From Mangrovibacter phragmitis (GTDB lineage: Bacteria; Pseudomonadota; Gammaproteobacteria; Enterobacterales; Enterobacteriaceae): a DNA stretch of 64,000 nt. The notes beneath the pieces are model-generated. The model searched no databases. It was not told where the DNA came from and saw nothing but the letters and a program-made list of their open reading frames with translations. Made by a program: the position numbers and the translations under genes. This document shows positions 1 to 8,250 of the stretch, in pieces; the first letter of the stretch is position 1; the number at the start of each line of letters is the position of its first letter. The stretch covers positions 186,001 through 250,000 of the forward strand of contig NZ_LYRP01000022.1 of the NCBI RefSeq assembly GCF_001655675.1. The letters run 5' to 3'.

Positions 1-329
1 ACCAGTTTAACTCAAATATTTCCTTCAGCCTTGATGGTAATGATGGTACGTTTGTCATCTTTGGCGATGTGCACCAGGAGGGTAATATCAATCAGTCATG
101 GCATGTTTACCGCCAGTTAAAATTTTCCTATAAAACTAAAGCCAATGGCTGGATTGACATAGATAAGTTTATAACAACTAAATATCTGGAAGATAATCTT
201 CCGGATGATTTTTTTAATTCCTACGTTTTCGATGTGCAGAGAGATCACCCAAGAATACGGCTGACCCGTGTTCAGGGAGGGTATTTAGTATGGAATTCAT
301 TCACTCCCTATATGCTATGTACCGGCTGA
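1..329 (+). CDS. Unknown protein, 5' end cut by window
   Basis: The reading frame is already open at base 3 and runs to a TGA ending at 329, so this is the C-terminal ~108 residues of a longer protein. A GTG at 69 is in frame but has no convincing Shine-Dalgarno sequence, and coding character continues upstream of it. The visible part is rich in aromatic and acidic residues, with alternating hydrophobic and polar stretches typical of a beta-rich soluble domain. No catalytic motif, membrane segment or family is recognised. It precedes the C58-like gene in the same orientation, about 350 bases away, so linkage is possible but not shown. Confidence 0.55.
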   Translation, partial: QFNSNISFSLDGNDGTFVIFGDVHQEGNINQSWHVYRQLKFSYKTKANGWIDIDKFITTKYLEDNLPDDFFNSYVFDVQRDHPRIRLTRVQGGYLVWNSFTPYMLCTG

Positions 330-676
330 GTGTTCTGCCTGGCTTTCTTTCCGGCGATGGCAATAATTTGAGGTAAGCACAACCTGTGAATTCTCACCGG
401 CGGTCAGGCAGGTTTTTATGTGTATCATGGTTTATGTCTGCCTTTCTGTTTGTTCCGGCAATGAAACCGTCTTACTTAAAAAATGAACACCGGAACTATT
501 CTAAATACTGGCTAAACCAGTAAGTAACATCTACTTTTCTTACCCGGATCAGGTACCTAAAATCGATTCCTGCTACTCAGGCAGGCAGTGGTTGTATTGG
601 GTAAGTCATGTCCCTCTTAAAAGCACGCCTGTGATTAATTATTGTTACGCTATAACTGTGAATTTTCAGGAAGAAA
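330..676. other. Intergenic stretch, no gene seen
   Basis: About 350 bases separate two same-strand genes. No open frame of note, no clear U-tailed terminator and no repeat shared with the rest of the window were seen. The last 12 bases hold the ribosome binding site (AGGAAG) of the next gene. Confidence 0.5.
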
Positions 677-1183
677 ATGAGATACAGATTCAAATGTGAT
701 ATCAATGCTGATGCAAAAAAAGGCGGTTACACCGATGGCATCAATGGTGGCGTGTGCACGGCCGCAAGTATTGCATATTGCCGTAACCTGGTGAGAAATA
801 AACCTCAGGAACTGGAGTATTTCTCGCGAGCCTGCCACTTTACCGCAAGGCAGCGGGCAGCGTATTACGCCTGTGAAGCAGGAAAGCTCAATTCAATTAC
901 CTGTATATTAAAAAGCGATAACCTTCCCTACACTTTTCGTTTTTACTTTGACCGCTGGGAACATACCGTCTCGATGGGTTACGGCGTGTATATGATTGTA
1001 TTCACGTTCTCACACATTGTTCATGTGGTGGTGCTTGATAACAGGGTTAAATCAAACTGTATCCTTTTTGATGCCAATTTTGGCGAGATAGAGTTCGAGG
1101 TGGGGCCGTGGGAATTCATTCGGTTTATGAATGAAAAATATGTTGCCACATCGCAGATCTTCGTGCTTGATATTGATTGTTAA
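677..1183 (+). CDS. C58 (YopT/AvrPphB)-like cysteine protease domain protein
   Basis: A 168-residue protein with AGGAAG just upstream of its ATG. Seen in the sequence: a G-G-V-C motif placing Cys27 at a helix start, a hydrophobic strand with His113 and His116, and an F-D-A-N-F-G-E-x-x-F block with Asp132. Clan CA peptidases of family C58 (Yersinia YopT, Pseudomonas AvrPphB) use a Cys-His-Asp triad with the same order and a conserved F-D-P-N-F-G-E-x block. The His116-Asp132 spacing of 16 matches the YopT spacing (His258-Asp274). The whole protein is little more than this domain and has no signal peptide or membrane segment. It may be an injected effector or an accessory toxin. The family call rests on motif order and spacing, not on an alignment search. 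Confidence 0.6.
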   Translation: MRYRFKCDINADAKKGGYTDGINGGVCTAASIAYCRNLVRNKPQELEYFSRACHFTARQRAAYYACEAGKLNSITCILKSDNLPYTFRFYFDRWEHTVSMGYGVYMIVFTFSHIVHVVVLDNRVKSNCILFDANFGEIEFEVGPWEFIRFMNEKYVATSQIFVLDIDC

Positions 1184-1236
1184 CGCATGTTCTCCAGAAT
1201 CAACACTGTGAAGATGGGCGCTGCTCAATCGCCAAA

Positions 1237-1255
1237 CACGCCCTTTACGGGCGTG
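1237..1255. terminator. Short symmetric hairpin between convergent genes
   Basis: CACGCCC and GGGCGTG arms (7 bp, perfect) around a 5-base loop lie between the C58-like gene (+) and the convergent SfsB-like gene (-). There is no U-run on either side, so a bidirectional terminator is plausible but weak. Confidence 0.4.
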
Positions 1256-1263
1256 CTGAGTAA

Positions 1264-1527
1264 TCAAACCGCATTCTTCCTGCGCATCATGGCTGCTCGG
1301 TCTATCCGCATGCCCTGCTTGTCAAAATAACGGCTCGGCCAAATCTCGCTGGCATCCACGCCAATTGCTGTTGCAATCAATATTTCGCCTCTGGGCCAGG
1401 GGCGGGTAAGTGCATTCGAGAGTGTGGAAGATGAAAGCCCCGCTTCCCTGGAAATCGCGGCCATGGAAGTCCCTTTCTTACGCAGTGCGGCAATAATATC
1501 TGCCGCATGCCAGTCTGTGTTGCTCAT
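1264..1527 (-). CDS. Ner/SfsB (Nlp)-family DNA-binding protein
   Basis: An 87-residue protein with AGGAG seven bases before its ATG. It opens with a W-H-A-A-D-I-I-A-A-L-R block, followed by a helix-turn-helix around residues 20-45 (S-M-A-A-I-S-R-E-A-G-L-S-S-S-T-L) and an E-I-W-P-S-R-Y motif. These are hallmarks of the Ner family: Mu Ner repressor and E. coli SfsB/Nlp, a small transcription factor acting with cAMP-CRP on maltose genes. It is fully contained, so probably intact. Its target is unknown. It is transcribed away from the repeat array in front of fic, with the array lying upstream of both, so control of that array is possible but is inference. Confidence 0.8.
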   Translation of the reverse strand: MSNTDWHAADIIAALRKKGTSMAAISREAGLSSSTLSNALTRPWPRGEILIATAIGVDASEIWPSRYFDKQGMRIDRAAMMRRKNAV

Positions 1528-1721
1528 GATAATTGCTCCTTCGTGGGTTCTGCCTCACTTTCATGGCGGATTACATCAGTGAATGAGCTCCATAAATGCG
1601 CCTGAATGTGAGAGATGTTATTCACCCCACTAACATGACCTGGTAGTGCCGCTCAGGCCACGGACTATAAGTCACAACCCAGGCTAAAGTTGCTGCCCGG
1701 ATTTACAACAACTCACCATCA

Positions 1722-1964
1722 ATATGTCGATAAAACACGTTTTTTTAAACATATAGCCCAAACATGTTTACGGTATCGACACGTTCTGGCGATATGTCGA
1801 TAAAATACGTTTTTTTAAACATATGGCTTAAACATGTTCATGGCATCGACACGTTCTTGTGATATGTCGATAAAATGCTTTTTTTTAAACATATTGGAGT
1901 GACGTGTGTCGCGTATCGGCATAGTATGGTGATGTGTCGATTAAAACGGTTTTTATAAACATAT
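1722..1964. repeat. Four-copy 70-bp tandem repeat with palindromic 33-bp cores
   Basis: Cores lie at 1722-1754, 1792-1824, 1862-1894 and 1932-1964, exactly 70 bp apart each time. Each begins ATATGTCGAT (ATGTGTCGAT in copy 4) and ends AAACATAT. The outer ATATGT/ACATAT ends are inverted repeats and the middle AAAA..CG..TTTT is near-symmetric. The spacers of copies 1 and 2 also repeat, including an inverted TATCGACACGTTC element that echoes the TGTCGATA of the core. The fic start codon at 1963 lies inside the last core. It reads as an array of operator sites. The long regular spacers and the absence of cas genes argue against CRISPR. Confidence 0.85.
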
Positions 1965-3039
1965 GAACTGGGATCCGCAAACGCCTTACAACGCACTGCC
2001 CGTGCTGCCGCCCGAACTGGATAGGGTTGAAACACGCAATGTTCTTAAAGCATGCATTAGTGCGCGCGCAGCCATTGCCGAGCTGAAAACGGCCGGTGAG
2101 TTGATCCCCGATCAGGGTTTACTGATAAATATTCTGCCCATGCTGGAAGCAAAAGATTCTTCGCGCATTGAGAACATTGTAACGACCAGCGATCAGCTTT
2201 TTCAGTATGCAGATCACGCAGATAAGGCCGATCCTGCAACCAAAGAGGCGCTGCGCTACCGTACTGCGCTTTATGATGGTTTTACCCACCTTGAAACCTG
2301 TCCACTCTGTACAAATACCGCGGTCGCTATCTGTACCAAATTGCGCGCCGTGCAAACAGATGTCCGGAAAACACCGGGTACAGTCTTGCGGGATCAGAAC
2401 AACAAAGTGGTATATACGCCACCCGTCGGTGAAGACGCCATCCGTAATTTACTGGCGAACTGGGAACAGTTTATACACAGTGAAGATGATTTAGATCCGC
2501 TGGTGAAAATGGCTATTGCGCACTATCAGTTTGAGTGCATTCACCCGTTTCCCGATGGCAATGGGCGAACAGGCCGTATACTGAATATCCTGTATTTAAT
2601 TCAGGAAGAACTGCTCTCGCTACCTATTTTGTATTTGTCTCGTTTTATTCTGGAAAGGCGTGATGATTACTACACCCTTTTGCGAAAAGTGACCGCAGAA
2701 GGCGATTGGGAATCCTGGATACTCTTTATGCTGAATGCAGTAGAAAGCGCGTCACGGTGGACGACGAGTAAAATTTCAGTTATTCGGGCTTTGATGGCAG
2801 AAATCGCAGCGTTTGTGCGTGAAAAACTACCCAAAATTTATACTCATGAACTTATCCAGGCGCTGTTTGCTCAACCCTATTGCCGGATTGAAAACCTTGT
2901 GGAACGTGGTGTGGCTAAACGCCAGACAGCATCTGTATACCTGAAGCAACTGGTTGATATTGGTGTGCTGGAAGAAATGGCTGTGGGGCGCGAAAAACTG
3001 TATATCAACACAAGGTTGTTGCAAGAGTTGAATCAGTAG
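1963..3039 (+). CDS. Fic-family adenylyltransferase (self-inhibited class)
   Basis: A 358-residue protein with the Fic core motif H-P-F-P-D-G-N-G-R-T-G-R at 194-205 (His194 catalytic, the anion-binding loop following). It transfers AMP from ATP to hydroxyl side chains of target proteins. An N-terminal Fic_N segment carries S66-x-x-x-E70-N71, the (S/T)xxxE(G/N) inhibitory helix of class II Fic proteins, so it should be auto-inhibited without a separate antitoxin. The last ~70 residues form a winged-helix-like domain (T-A-S-V-Y-L-K-Q-L region). The ATG has no Shine-Dalgarno sequence and sits inside the fourth 33-bp repeat core, which suggests tight control or leaderless initiation. The protein target is unknown. 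Confidence 0.92.
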   Translation: MNWDPQTPYNALPVLPPELDRVETRNVLKACISARAAIAELKTAGELIPDQGLLINILPMLEAKDSSRIENIVTTSDQLFQYADHADKADPATKEALRYRTALYDGFTHLETCPLCTNTAVAICTKLRAVQTDVRKTPGTVLRDQNNKVVYTPPVGEDAIRNLLANWEQFIHSEDDLDPLVKMAIAHYQFECIHPFPDGNGRTGRILNILYLIQEELLSLPILYLSRFILERRDDYYTLLRKVTAEGDWESWILFMLNAVESASRWTTSKISVIRALMAEIAAFVREKLPKIYTHELIQALFAQPYCRIENLVERGVAKRQTASVYLKQLVDIGVLEEMAVGREKLYINTRLLQELNQ

Positions 3040-3239
3040 TGGTCACTGGCTTCTTGCGGGTTATTTACTTTCGCCCGCAACGCCTTCCGTGCTTTTCCCA
3101 CCCCCACACAATTTGCATTAAAGTGCCAAACAGTTAATGCCAGATAGCCGAAAAACAGAGATGATGAGGAAAATAATGCGTATTCTGCCCGTGGTGTGCA
3201 GCCAGGTCTGTGCGGGGGAGAAAAATAAGGAGTAACAGG

Positions 3240-4169
3240 GTGGCTTCTGAATCATCTGCAGCACTGGAGAAAACCAGCGGTGCATCGCCTGCGCGGCTGG
3301 TGGCCTTTTTCTTGTTTATTATCCCGCCGTTATTATGGGCCGGTAACTTTATTGTCGGCCGGGCCATTCGTAATGATATCCCCCCGGCAACATTAACCTT
3401 TTTCCGCTGGCTGGTGGCGCTGGTGGTCATTTTCCCTTTTGCCGCGCCGTTTATCCGCCGGGATTTTCGCCGTTATTTGCAGGTTCCACTGCGCATTATC
3501 GCCCTGTCGCTTAGTGGCATTACTGCGTTCAGTTTGCTGGTTTACTACGGTCTGCACCACACGTCCGGCACCAATGCCCTGTTGCTGAATTCCTGCATAC
3601 CTATTCTGATTATGCTGTTTGGGGCGCTGTTTTATCAGCAACGCCTTGGCGGGTTGCAGGTGGCTGGTATTGCGGTGTCATTTTGCGGTGTGCTGGTGAT
3701 TATTTTCCGGGGCAGCCTGCAGGGGCTTATGCAACTGGCGTTCTCTTCCGGGGATGTAATGCTGCTCGGGGCCATGGCAAGTTTCGCGTTATACACACTC
3801 TGGCTGCGTAAACTGCCGGCGGAAATTAACCGCATGGGGTTACTGTGGGTGCAGGTACTTATCACATTGCTGGTGGTGTCTCCGCTCTGGCTCCATGAGC
3901 ATATCAGTGGGCTGGCGGTGCAGTGGAATGCCACCACGTTGTCGGCGGTGCTGTTTCTGGGCGTTTGCCCGTCGTTTATTTCTTACTGGTTTTACGGGCG
4001 CTGTGTGGAAACTATTGGTGCTGCCCGCGCCGGGTTGTGCATCCACCTGATTCCGGTGTTCGGCGTGGTGCTTTCGCTGGTGTTTCTGGGTGAACCGTTC
4101 CACCTGTTTCACCTGGCAGGTATTACCGCCATTATTGCCGGCGTTACCCTGGCAAGCCGTAAAGGCTGA
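3240..4169 (+). CDS. DMT-superfamily (EamA) transporter
   Basis: A 309-residue inner-membrane protein with about ten hydrophobic segments arranged as two EamA repeats. The first repeat begins at the P-L-L-W-A-G-N-F segment and the second at the G-D-V-M-L-L-G-A segment. Proteins of this type export metabolites or amino acids; the substrate cannot be read from sequence. A GTG start at 3240 is chosen because AAGGAG lies seven bases upstream; an in-frame GTG at 3210 has no such site. A strong hairpin terminator and the 135-bp repeat element follow its stop codon. It is not obviously in an operon with fic. Confidence 0.9.
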   Translation: MASESSAALEKTSGASPARLVAFFLFIIPPLLWAGNFIVGRAIRNDIPPATLTFFRWLVALVVIFPFAAPFIRRDFRRYLQVPLRIIALSLSGITAFSLLVYYGLHHTSGTNALLLNSCIPILIMLFGALFYQQRLGGLQVAGIAVSFCGVLVIIFRGSLQGLMQLAFSSGDVMLLGAMASFALYTLWLRKLPAEINRMGLLWVQVLITLLVVSPLWLHEHISGLAVQWNATTLSAVLFLGVCPSFISYWFYGRCVETIGAARAGLCIHLIPVFGVVLSLVFLGEPFHLFHLAGITAIIAGVTLASRKG

Positions 4170-4185
4170 GGGCTCAGAAACGAAA

Positions 4186-4207
4186 AAACCACCGGTTAAG
4201 GTGGTTT
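4186..4207 (+). terminator. Terminator hairpin after the DMT gene
   Basis: AAACCACC and GGTGGTTT arms (8 bp) surround a GGTTAA loop 16 bases after the transporter stop. The 3' arm ends in only three T, so termination may rely on the structured element that begins five bases further on. Confidence 0.65.
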
Positions 4208-4211
4208 CAGG

Positions 4212-4346
4212 TTGATGAAAAAGAAGGAAAAAGCGTGGTTTTTCCTTCTTTTTAGTTAGCAGCCGAAAATCAATAAATTGATTTTCCGGGTTTTTTATTG
4301 GGTGACATCCTCTCGTTCTGTGCGGACATGAGGTTTGTCATCAGAC
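4212..4346. repeat. 135-bp structured dispersed element, copy 1
   Basis: About 94% identical to 17641-17775 and of the same length. It contains a perfect 15-bp hairpin (4218-4232 with 4239-4253, loop GCGTGG) and a perfect 10-bp hairpin (4265-4274 with 4277-4286) followed by six T, the form of an intrinsic terminator. The ends read (T)TGATGA and TCATCA, an inverted pair. The two copies differ by a compensatory change in the long stem. It lies between convergent genes, the DMT transporter and the DUF1471 gene. It could be a mobile terminator, a MITE-like element or a small RNA gene. Confidence 0.8.
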
Positions 4347-4373
4347 TGGTGTGTTTTTCGCCTGGGTACTGGC

Positions 4374-4583
4374 TTATTTGGTCAGTTCAGCCGTCATATG
4401 TACACCGTTATTCACATTGGCTTCAGTAATGCGGTAAGAAGCGCCAGCCTGTTTAGCCTGAGCCGCAATCTGTGCTTCAGCGCCGTCCAGGGTGGAAGCG
4501 GTGGCGGTTACGCTTTGAGCGAAAGCACCGAAAGACATAACAGAAAGAGCGGCAACTGCAACGAAAGTTTTGATAGATTTCAT
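4374..4583 (-). CDS. Small periplasmic DUF1471 (YhcN/BhsA-type) protein
   Basis: A 69-residue protein beginning M-K-S-I-K-T with AAGGA upstream of the ATG at 4583. Residues 1-22 form a classical signal peptide ending A-F-A-Q. The mature ~47 residues contain the D-G-A-E-A-Q-I-A-A-Q-A-K-Q-A-G-A block and the A-N-V-N-N-G-V-H-M-T-A-E-L ending typical of DUF1471, the family of E. coli YhcN, BhsA and McbA, which are stress-induced envelope proteins affecting surface properties and biofilm. A longer in-frame start at 4640 would bury the signal peptide and was not used. Which paralogue it corresponds to cannot be decided. Confidence 0.88.
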   Translation of the reverse strand: MKSIKTFVAVAALSVMSFGAFAQSVTATASTLDGAEAQIAAQAKQAGASYRITEANVNNGVHMTAELTK

Positions 4584-4751
4584 GGTCGTATTCCTTAAAT
4601 GGTTTTGTTCGGTAGGGCTGTATTGCCCTGATGTGAACAATCATAGGCCTGCCATACGGTGATTAAAATCAAAACAATTTGCAGATCTCTTTCAAAAAAT
4701 ATGAATTATTTTGGTAGGGTAAATGGCCCCCTGTGTTGCCAGGCAGGTTGG

Positions 4752-5018
4752 CTACCTCTGCAAGAAAAAGGCGATGATCATCATCAGTACGGCAAGCAGG
4801 GAAAAAAACGCCGCACCTGTAGAAAAACCATGCTGTATTGCTTCTTCCTCTTGTTTAATATCCCGAAAGCGGGCCAGTGCTTTCGCGGTATTGGGGGCGG
4901 TAATTTCCTCAAACTGCTGTTCATAACCTTGTGCTTTCAGGCGGGCTGCCTCAGGGGCATCCGCTTTCTCCACCACAGCAATCTGGCTGCCTTTTTTTAA
5001 GAAAATAAATACCGGCAT
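4752..5018 (-). CDS. Small tail-anchored membrane protein, unknown
   Basis: An 88-residue protein with GGAG seven bases before its ATG. The first ~60 residues are charged and helical (P-E-A-A-R-L-K-A-Q-G-Y then K-A-L-A-R-F-R-D-I-K-Q-E-E-E). The last ~20 are a single hydrophobic membrane segment ending Q-R. This resembles a cytoplasmic domain with a C-terminal anchor. It lies on the same strand as the DUF1471 gene but about 170 bases upstream of it. No family is recognised. Confidence 0.7.
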   Translation of the reverse strand: MPVFIFLKKGSQIAVVEKADAPEAARLKAQGYEQQFEEITAPNTAKALARFRDIKQEEEAIQHGFSTGAAFFSLLAVLMMIIAFFLQR

Positions 5019-5051
5019 AGGGCGCTCCGCGCAGGGTAATCATGCCGCCAA

Positions 5052-5068
5052 CCCGTTCTGAGAACGGG
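5052..5068. terminator. GC-rich hairpin between two minus-strand genes
   Basis: CCCGTTC and GAACGGG arms (7 bp) around TGA, with outer GCC/GGC bases extending the stem, downstream of the lipoprotein gene. There is no U-run, so it may stabilise mRNA rather than terminate. Confidence 0.4.
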
Positions 5069-5112
5069 CTGGCTGTAACTAACCACAAACCACACCAGCC
5101 GCACTGGTGCCA

Positions 5113-5667
5113 CTATTCCTTGCAGATGGAAGGCTGTGCTTTCCAGGAATAGACCAGTTCGTTGTCCTGGTAGTAGTTATAAACTGCCCCATCCGGGAAG
5201 AGTGAACGGAAAACTTTCACCCGGTTATCGTTGGAGCAATAGTTTTTGATAATCACTTTCTGCATATTACTGCGCCATTCCTCATTCTTCGTAATACTGG
5301 CAGGGAGCCCTTTAATCACGAATTTATAAGTGAACGTGTTTCCTTCCGATGAGACATCCGACATCATGGTGGCATCATCAATTAATAACGGCAGTTGTTT
5401 TTTAACTTCTGCCACTACGGATTTCTGCAGTAACTTTGGGTCGTTATCTTTTAACTGATTAAATTCTTCAATTTTTGCTGACGTGGATTGTGCACGTATT
5501 TCTGCGAGCCGCTTATCCAGTTCGTTAGCGCCCGGTGCCGTTTTACTGGCCTGCGCTGTAGTGGGTGCTTCTGCGGTATTCGCTTTGTCTTTGGATGCAT
5601 CATCGCACCCGTTTGCCAGAAGTATTGCCGGGAGAAGGGCGGCTAATGTTGCCCGTTTGATCATCAC
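5113..5667 (-). CDS. Putative lipoprotein, unknown function
   Basis: A 184-residue protein with a hydrophobic N-terminus ending L-L-A-N-G-C, so Cys21 is a likely lipidation site although the lipobox is not perfect. A low-complexity Ala/Thr/Lys linker (residues ~22-50) follows, then a charged helical part and a C-terminal domain with two cysteines (Y-C-S-N-D-N and S-I-C-K-E) that could pair in the periplasm. The linker and domain layout fit an exported, membrane-tethered protein. Family not recognised. It is divergently arranged with the DUF1176 gene. Confidence 0.75.
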   Translation of the reverse strand: MMIKRATLAALLPAILLANGCDDASKDKANTAEAPTTAQASKTAPGANELDKRLAEIRAQSTSAKIEEFNQLKDNDPKLLQKSVVAEVKKQLPLLIDDATMMSDVSSEGNTFTYKFVIKGLPASITKNEEWRSNMQKVIIKNYCSNDNRVKVFRSLFPDGAVYNYYQDNELVYSWKAQPSICKE

Positions 5668-5926
5668 TGTTGCTCCATAACTGTATGTTATTGTTGTCTC
5701 ATAATAAGTAATTATATATATAAATCATCTGTTAACATTGTTTATTATTTTACTCCTGCATTTGGCGCAATACAGCCAGCGATGGCGGTGCTTTGTGCCG
5801 CAAGAATGTGCTATTCAGCAAAAAACAACGTTGTATTCTCAGCATGAATATTACGTATATGGCAGGCTGATTTTGGTGAGTTGTTTTTTTGTGATTAATC
5901 TTGCTTATTCATTATGGAGAGATGAC

Positions 5927-6985
5927 ATGAAGGGTATTACTCCGGTGGGGTTACTGGCCATGGTGTTTTGCAGCGTGCCAGCGCTGGCTCAGGATAGTGG
6001 AGTGTCGTTCAGCCACAAAAACTGGGAAGTGGTGTGTGATAACACGCTCACCTGCCGGGCAGCAGGTTACAGCCCGGAAGAAGGGCAAGGCGGCTCGGTG
6101 CTGTTAACCCGTAAAGCTGGGGCGGGCAGTGCGGTTACCGGCAAAGTGATGCTGGCTGAAGTGGACGAAGGTGAAAGCACACCGGTAGCTCAACTGGCAC
6201 TGTGGATAAACGGCCAGCCAGCGGGTGCATTAACGCCGACCAAAAACGACGACTGGCAACTTTCACAACAACAAACCCAGCGCCTGGTTGCCGCCATTAA
6301 AGGTAGCGGTAAAGTTGAATTTAAGGGCGGGCCGGAACCGTTCGTGATCTCTGGCGATGGCGCTTATGCTGTATTGCTGAAAATGGATGATGTACAAGGG
6401 CGCATTGGTACGCCGGGTGCATTAACCAAAAAAGGCGATAAGCCGGAAAGCAGTGTGCTGGCGGCCATTCCGGCACCGGTAATTCAAAAAGTGAAGACGG
6501 CCAGCGCTCAGCCTCGCCCGTTAACGGCACCAGAGTTGAAAATACTGAAGCCGCAACTGTTGGCAACGCTTGGGGGAGACGACATGTGCGATAACCTGAG
6601 CGACTCGCAAGAGCAGGGCGACAGCCAGATGCCGGGCGACAACGAGGTAACGTTACAGCCTCTGGATAACAGTCACTCCCTGATTTCAGCCCTGTGCTGG
6701 CGGGCGGCTTATAACGAGGGTTATGGCTACTGGGTTATCGACAAGTCACTGGCGGGCAAGCCGGTGTTAGTGACGACATCGGGTTCTGATTATACCGATG
6801 GCGAAATTTCAGAAAGCCAGAAAGGCCGTGGCATAGGCGATTGCTGGTGGAATGCCAGCTGGGTATGGGATGGCGCTGCTTTCCGTAAAAGCCATGAAGG
6901 TGGTACCGGGTCGTGCCGTTACCTGCGCCTGGGCGGTACCTGGGATTTACCGCTCTGGGTGGCACAGGTGAAACCGGTTCAGTGA
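5927..6985 (+). CDS. Periplasmic DUF1176-domain protein
   Basis: A 352-residue protein starting M-K-G-I-T-P at 5927, with GGAGA six bases upstream. A signal peptide ends at A-L-A-Q (about residue 22). The mature part has the cysteine and tryptophan-rich pattern of DUF1176: an early W-E-V-V-C-D-N-T-x-T-C-R motif, a middle C-D-N-L, and a C-terminal G-I-G-D-C-W-W-N-A-S-W-V-W-D-G followed by C-R. These are expected to be disulphide-bonded in the periplasm. Function of the family is unknown. A longer reading back to 5738 lacks a ribosome binding site. It is monocistronic, followed by a strong bidirectional terminator. Confidence 0.88.
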   Translation: MKGITPVGLLAMVFCSVPALAQDSGVSFSHKNWEVVCDNTLTCRAAGYSPEEGQGGSVLLTRKAGAGSAVTGKVMLAEVDEGESTPVAQLALWINGQPAGALTPTKNDDWQLSQQQTQRLVAAIKGSGKVEFKGGPEPFVISGDGAYAVLLKMDDVQGRIGTPGALTKKGDKPESSVLAAIPAPVIQKVKTASAQPRPLTAPELKILKPQLLATLGGDDMCDNLSDSQEQGDSQMPGDNEVTLQPLDNSHSLISALCWRAAYNEGYGYWVIDKSLAGKPVLVTTSGSDYTDGEISESQKGRGIGDCWWNASWVWDGAAFRKSHEGGTGSCRYLRLGGTWDLPLWVAQVKPVQ

Positions 6986-7058
6986 AGCGCCGCGCTTGCT
7001 CATAACAGTGAATTACTCTGAGCGCCCGTTTGTTCTGCTTTTGCGGCCGCTCCACAAG

Positions 7059-7098
7059 AAAAAGGCCGGTTACCCAGTTGGGTATGCCGGCCTTTTTG
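7059..7098. terminator. Bidirectional intrinsic terminator
   Basis: AAAAAGGCCGG and CCGGCCTTTTT arms flank a short loop, with A-run and T-run on opposite sides. It lies between the + strand DUF1176 gene and the - strand yjhP gene and serves both. Confidence 0.9.
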
Positions 7099-7125
7099 CT
7101 TTCAGGCTTGCCTGGCTGATGAATA

Positions 7126-7872
7126 TTAACGAGCCAGTAAGGCGAATACCCCCCAGCCCAGGTATTCACGGGTGTATGTTACGTGGCGGAGTGGGGCTTC
7201 AGTGAGTTGCGCCCGCACTTCCCCGGCGAAGTCATCACCCGGGTTTTCATCAAGCCAGCGGCGCATTGTCAGCCATTTTGCCGCTTCGTACCTGTCCCAG
7301 CCGTCCTGGTCTGCCAGCACCATTTCCACCAGGTCGTAGCCGGATGAACTAAATGAAGCAACCCGTTCCGGCAGTGTGAGAAAGTCGCCTGGTGCAGTGG
7401 CGCCACAGGCACGGGCGATGGCTTCAGTGGGCGGCAACAGGCGCCAGTATGGCTCGCCAATCAGCAGCAGGCCGCCCGGCTTCAGGCTTTTCTCCAGTAA
7501 CGCAAGGGTACCGGCAACACCGCCGCCAATCCAGGTGGCACCAATACAGGCGGCCACATCGCACGGGGCGCTGGCCACAAAGCCACTGGCATCGCTATGA
7601 ATAAACGTCACTGCATGGCTGACGCCGAGTGCTTCGGCACGCTGCCTTGCCTGCTGGCTGAATAGTGGGCTCATATCCACACCCACGCCGGTAATGGCGT
7701 GGTCCCTGGCCCAGGTGCACAGCATTTCGCCTGAGCCACTGCCCAGGTCCAGTACTCTGTCTCCGGGTTGCAGGCGTAATGCCCGGCCAAGAGTGGCATA
7801 TTTCTCCGGGGTAAAGGGGTTGTGGATCCGGTGAGCGCTTTCACTGATAGTGAAAATACGTGGGATATCCAT
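7126..7872 (-). CDS. yjhP: SAM-dependent methyltransferase YjhP
   Basis: A 248-residue class I methyltransferase, recognised as the counterpart of E. coli YjhP over its full length. Motif I, V-L-D-L-G-S-G-S-G-E, lies at about 40-49, the acidic G-V-D-M loop follows, and a C-I-G-A-T-W-I-G-G-G motif lies near 110. GAGGAG precedes the ATG. Substrate unknown. In E. coli it is the last gene of topAI-yjhQ-yjhP. Here it follows yjhX after only 10 bases, so yjhQ is missing from between them. Confidence 0.93.
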   Translation of the reverse strand: MDIPRIFTISESAHRIHNPFTPEKYATLGRALRLQPGDRVLDLGSGSGEMLCTWARDHAITGVGVDMSPLFSQQARQRAEALGVSHAVTFIHSDASGFVASAPCDVAACIGATWIGGGVAGTLALLEKSLKPGGLLLIGEPYWRLLPPTEAIARACGATAPGDFLTLPERVASFSSSGYDLVEMVLADQDGWDRYEAAKWLTMRRWLDENPGDDFAGEVRAQLTEAPLRHVTYTREYLGWGVFALLAR

Positions 7873-7882
7873 GGTGCTCTCC

Positions 7883-8155
<273 letters not shown>

Positions 8156-8250
8156 TCATCATGTGCAAAAACATGCCAACACCCGCAGGTGTTCGCGTAA
8201 GGTTTTAGCGCAGCGATAACCAGTGTGGCGTAGAGCCAGCAGGCTGATTA

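Noticed and set aside
1722-1964. CRISPR-like array
   Set aside because: Only four units, spacers are themselves similar in two units, period is 70, and no cas genes are present.
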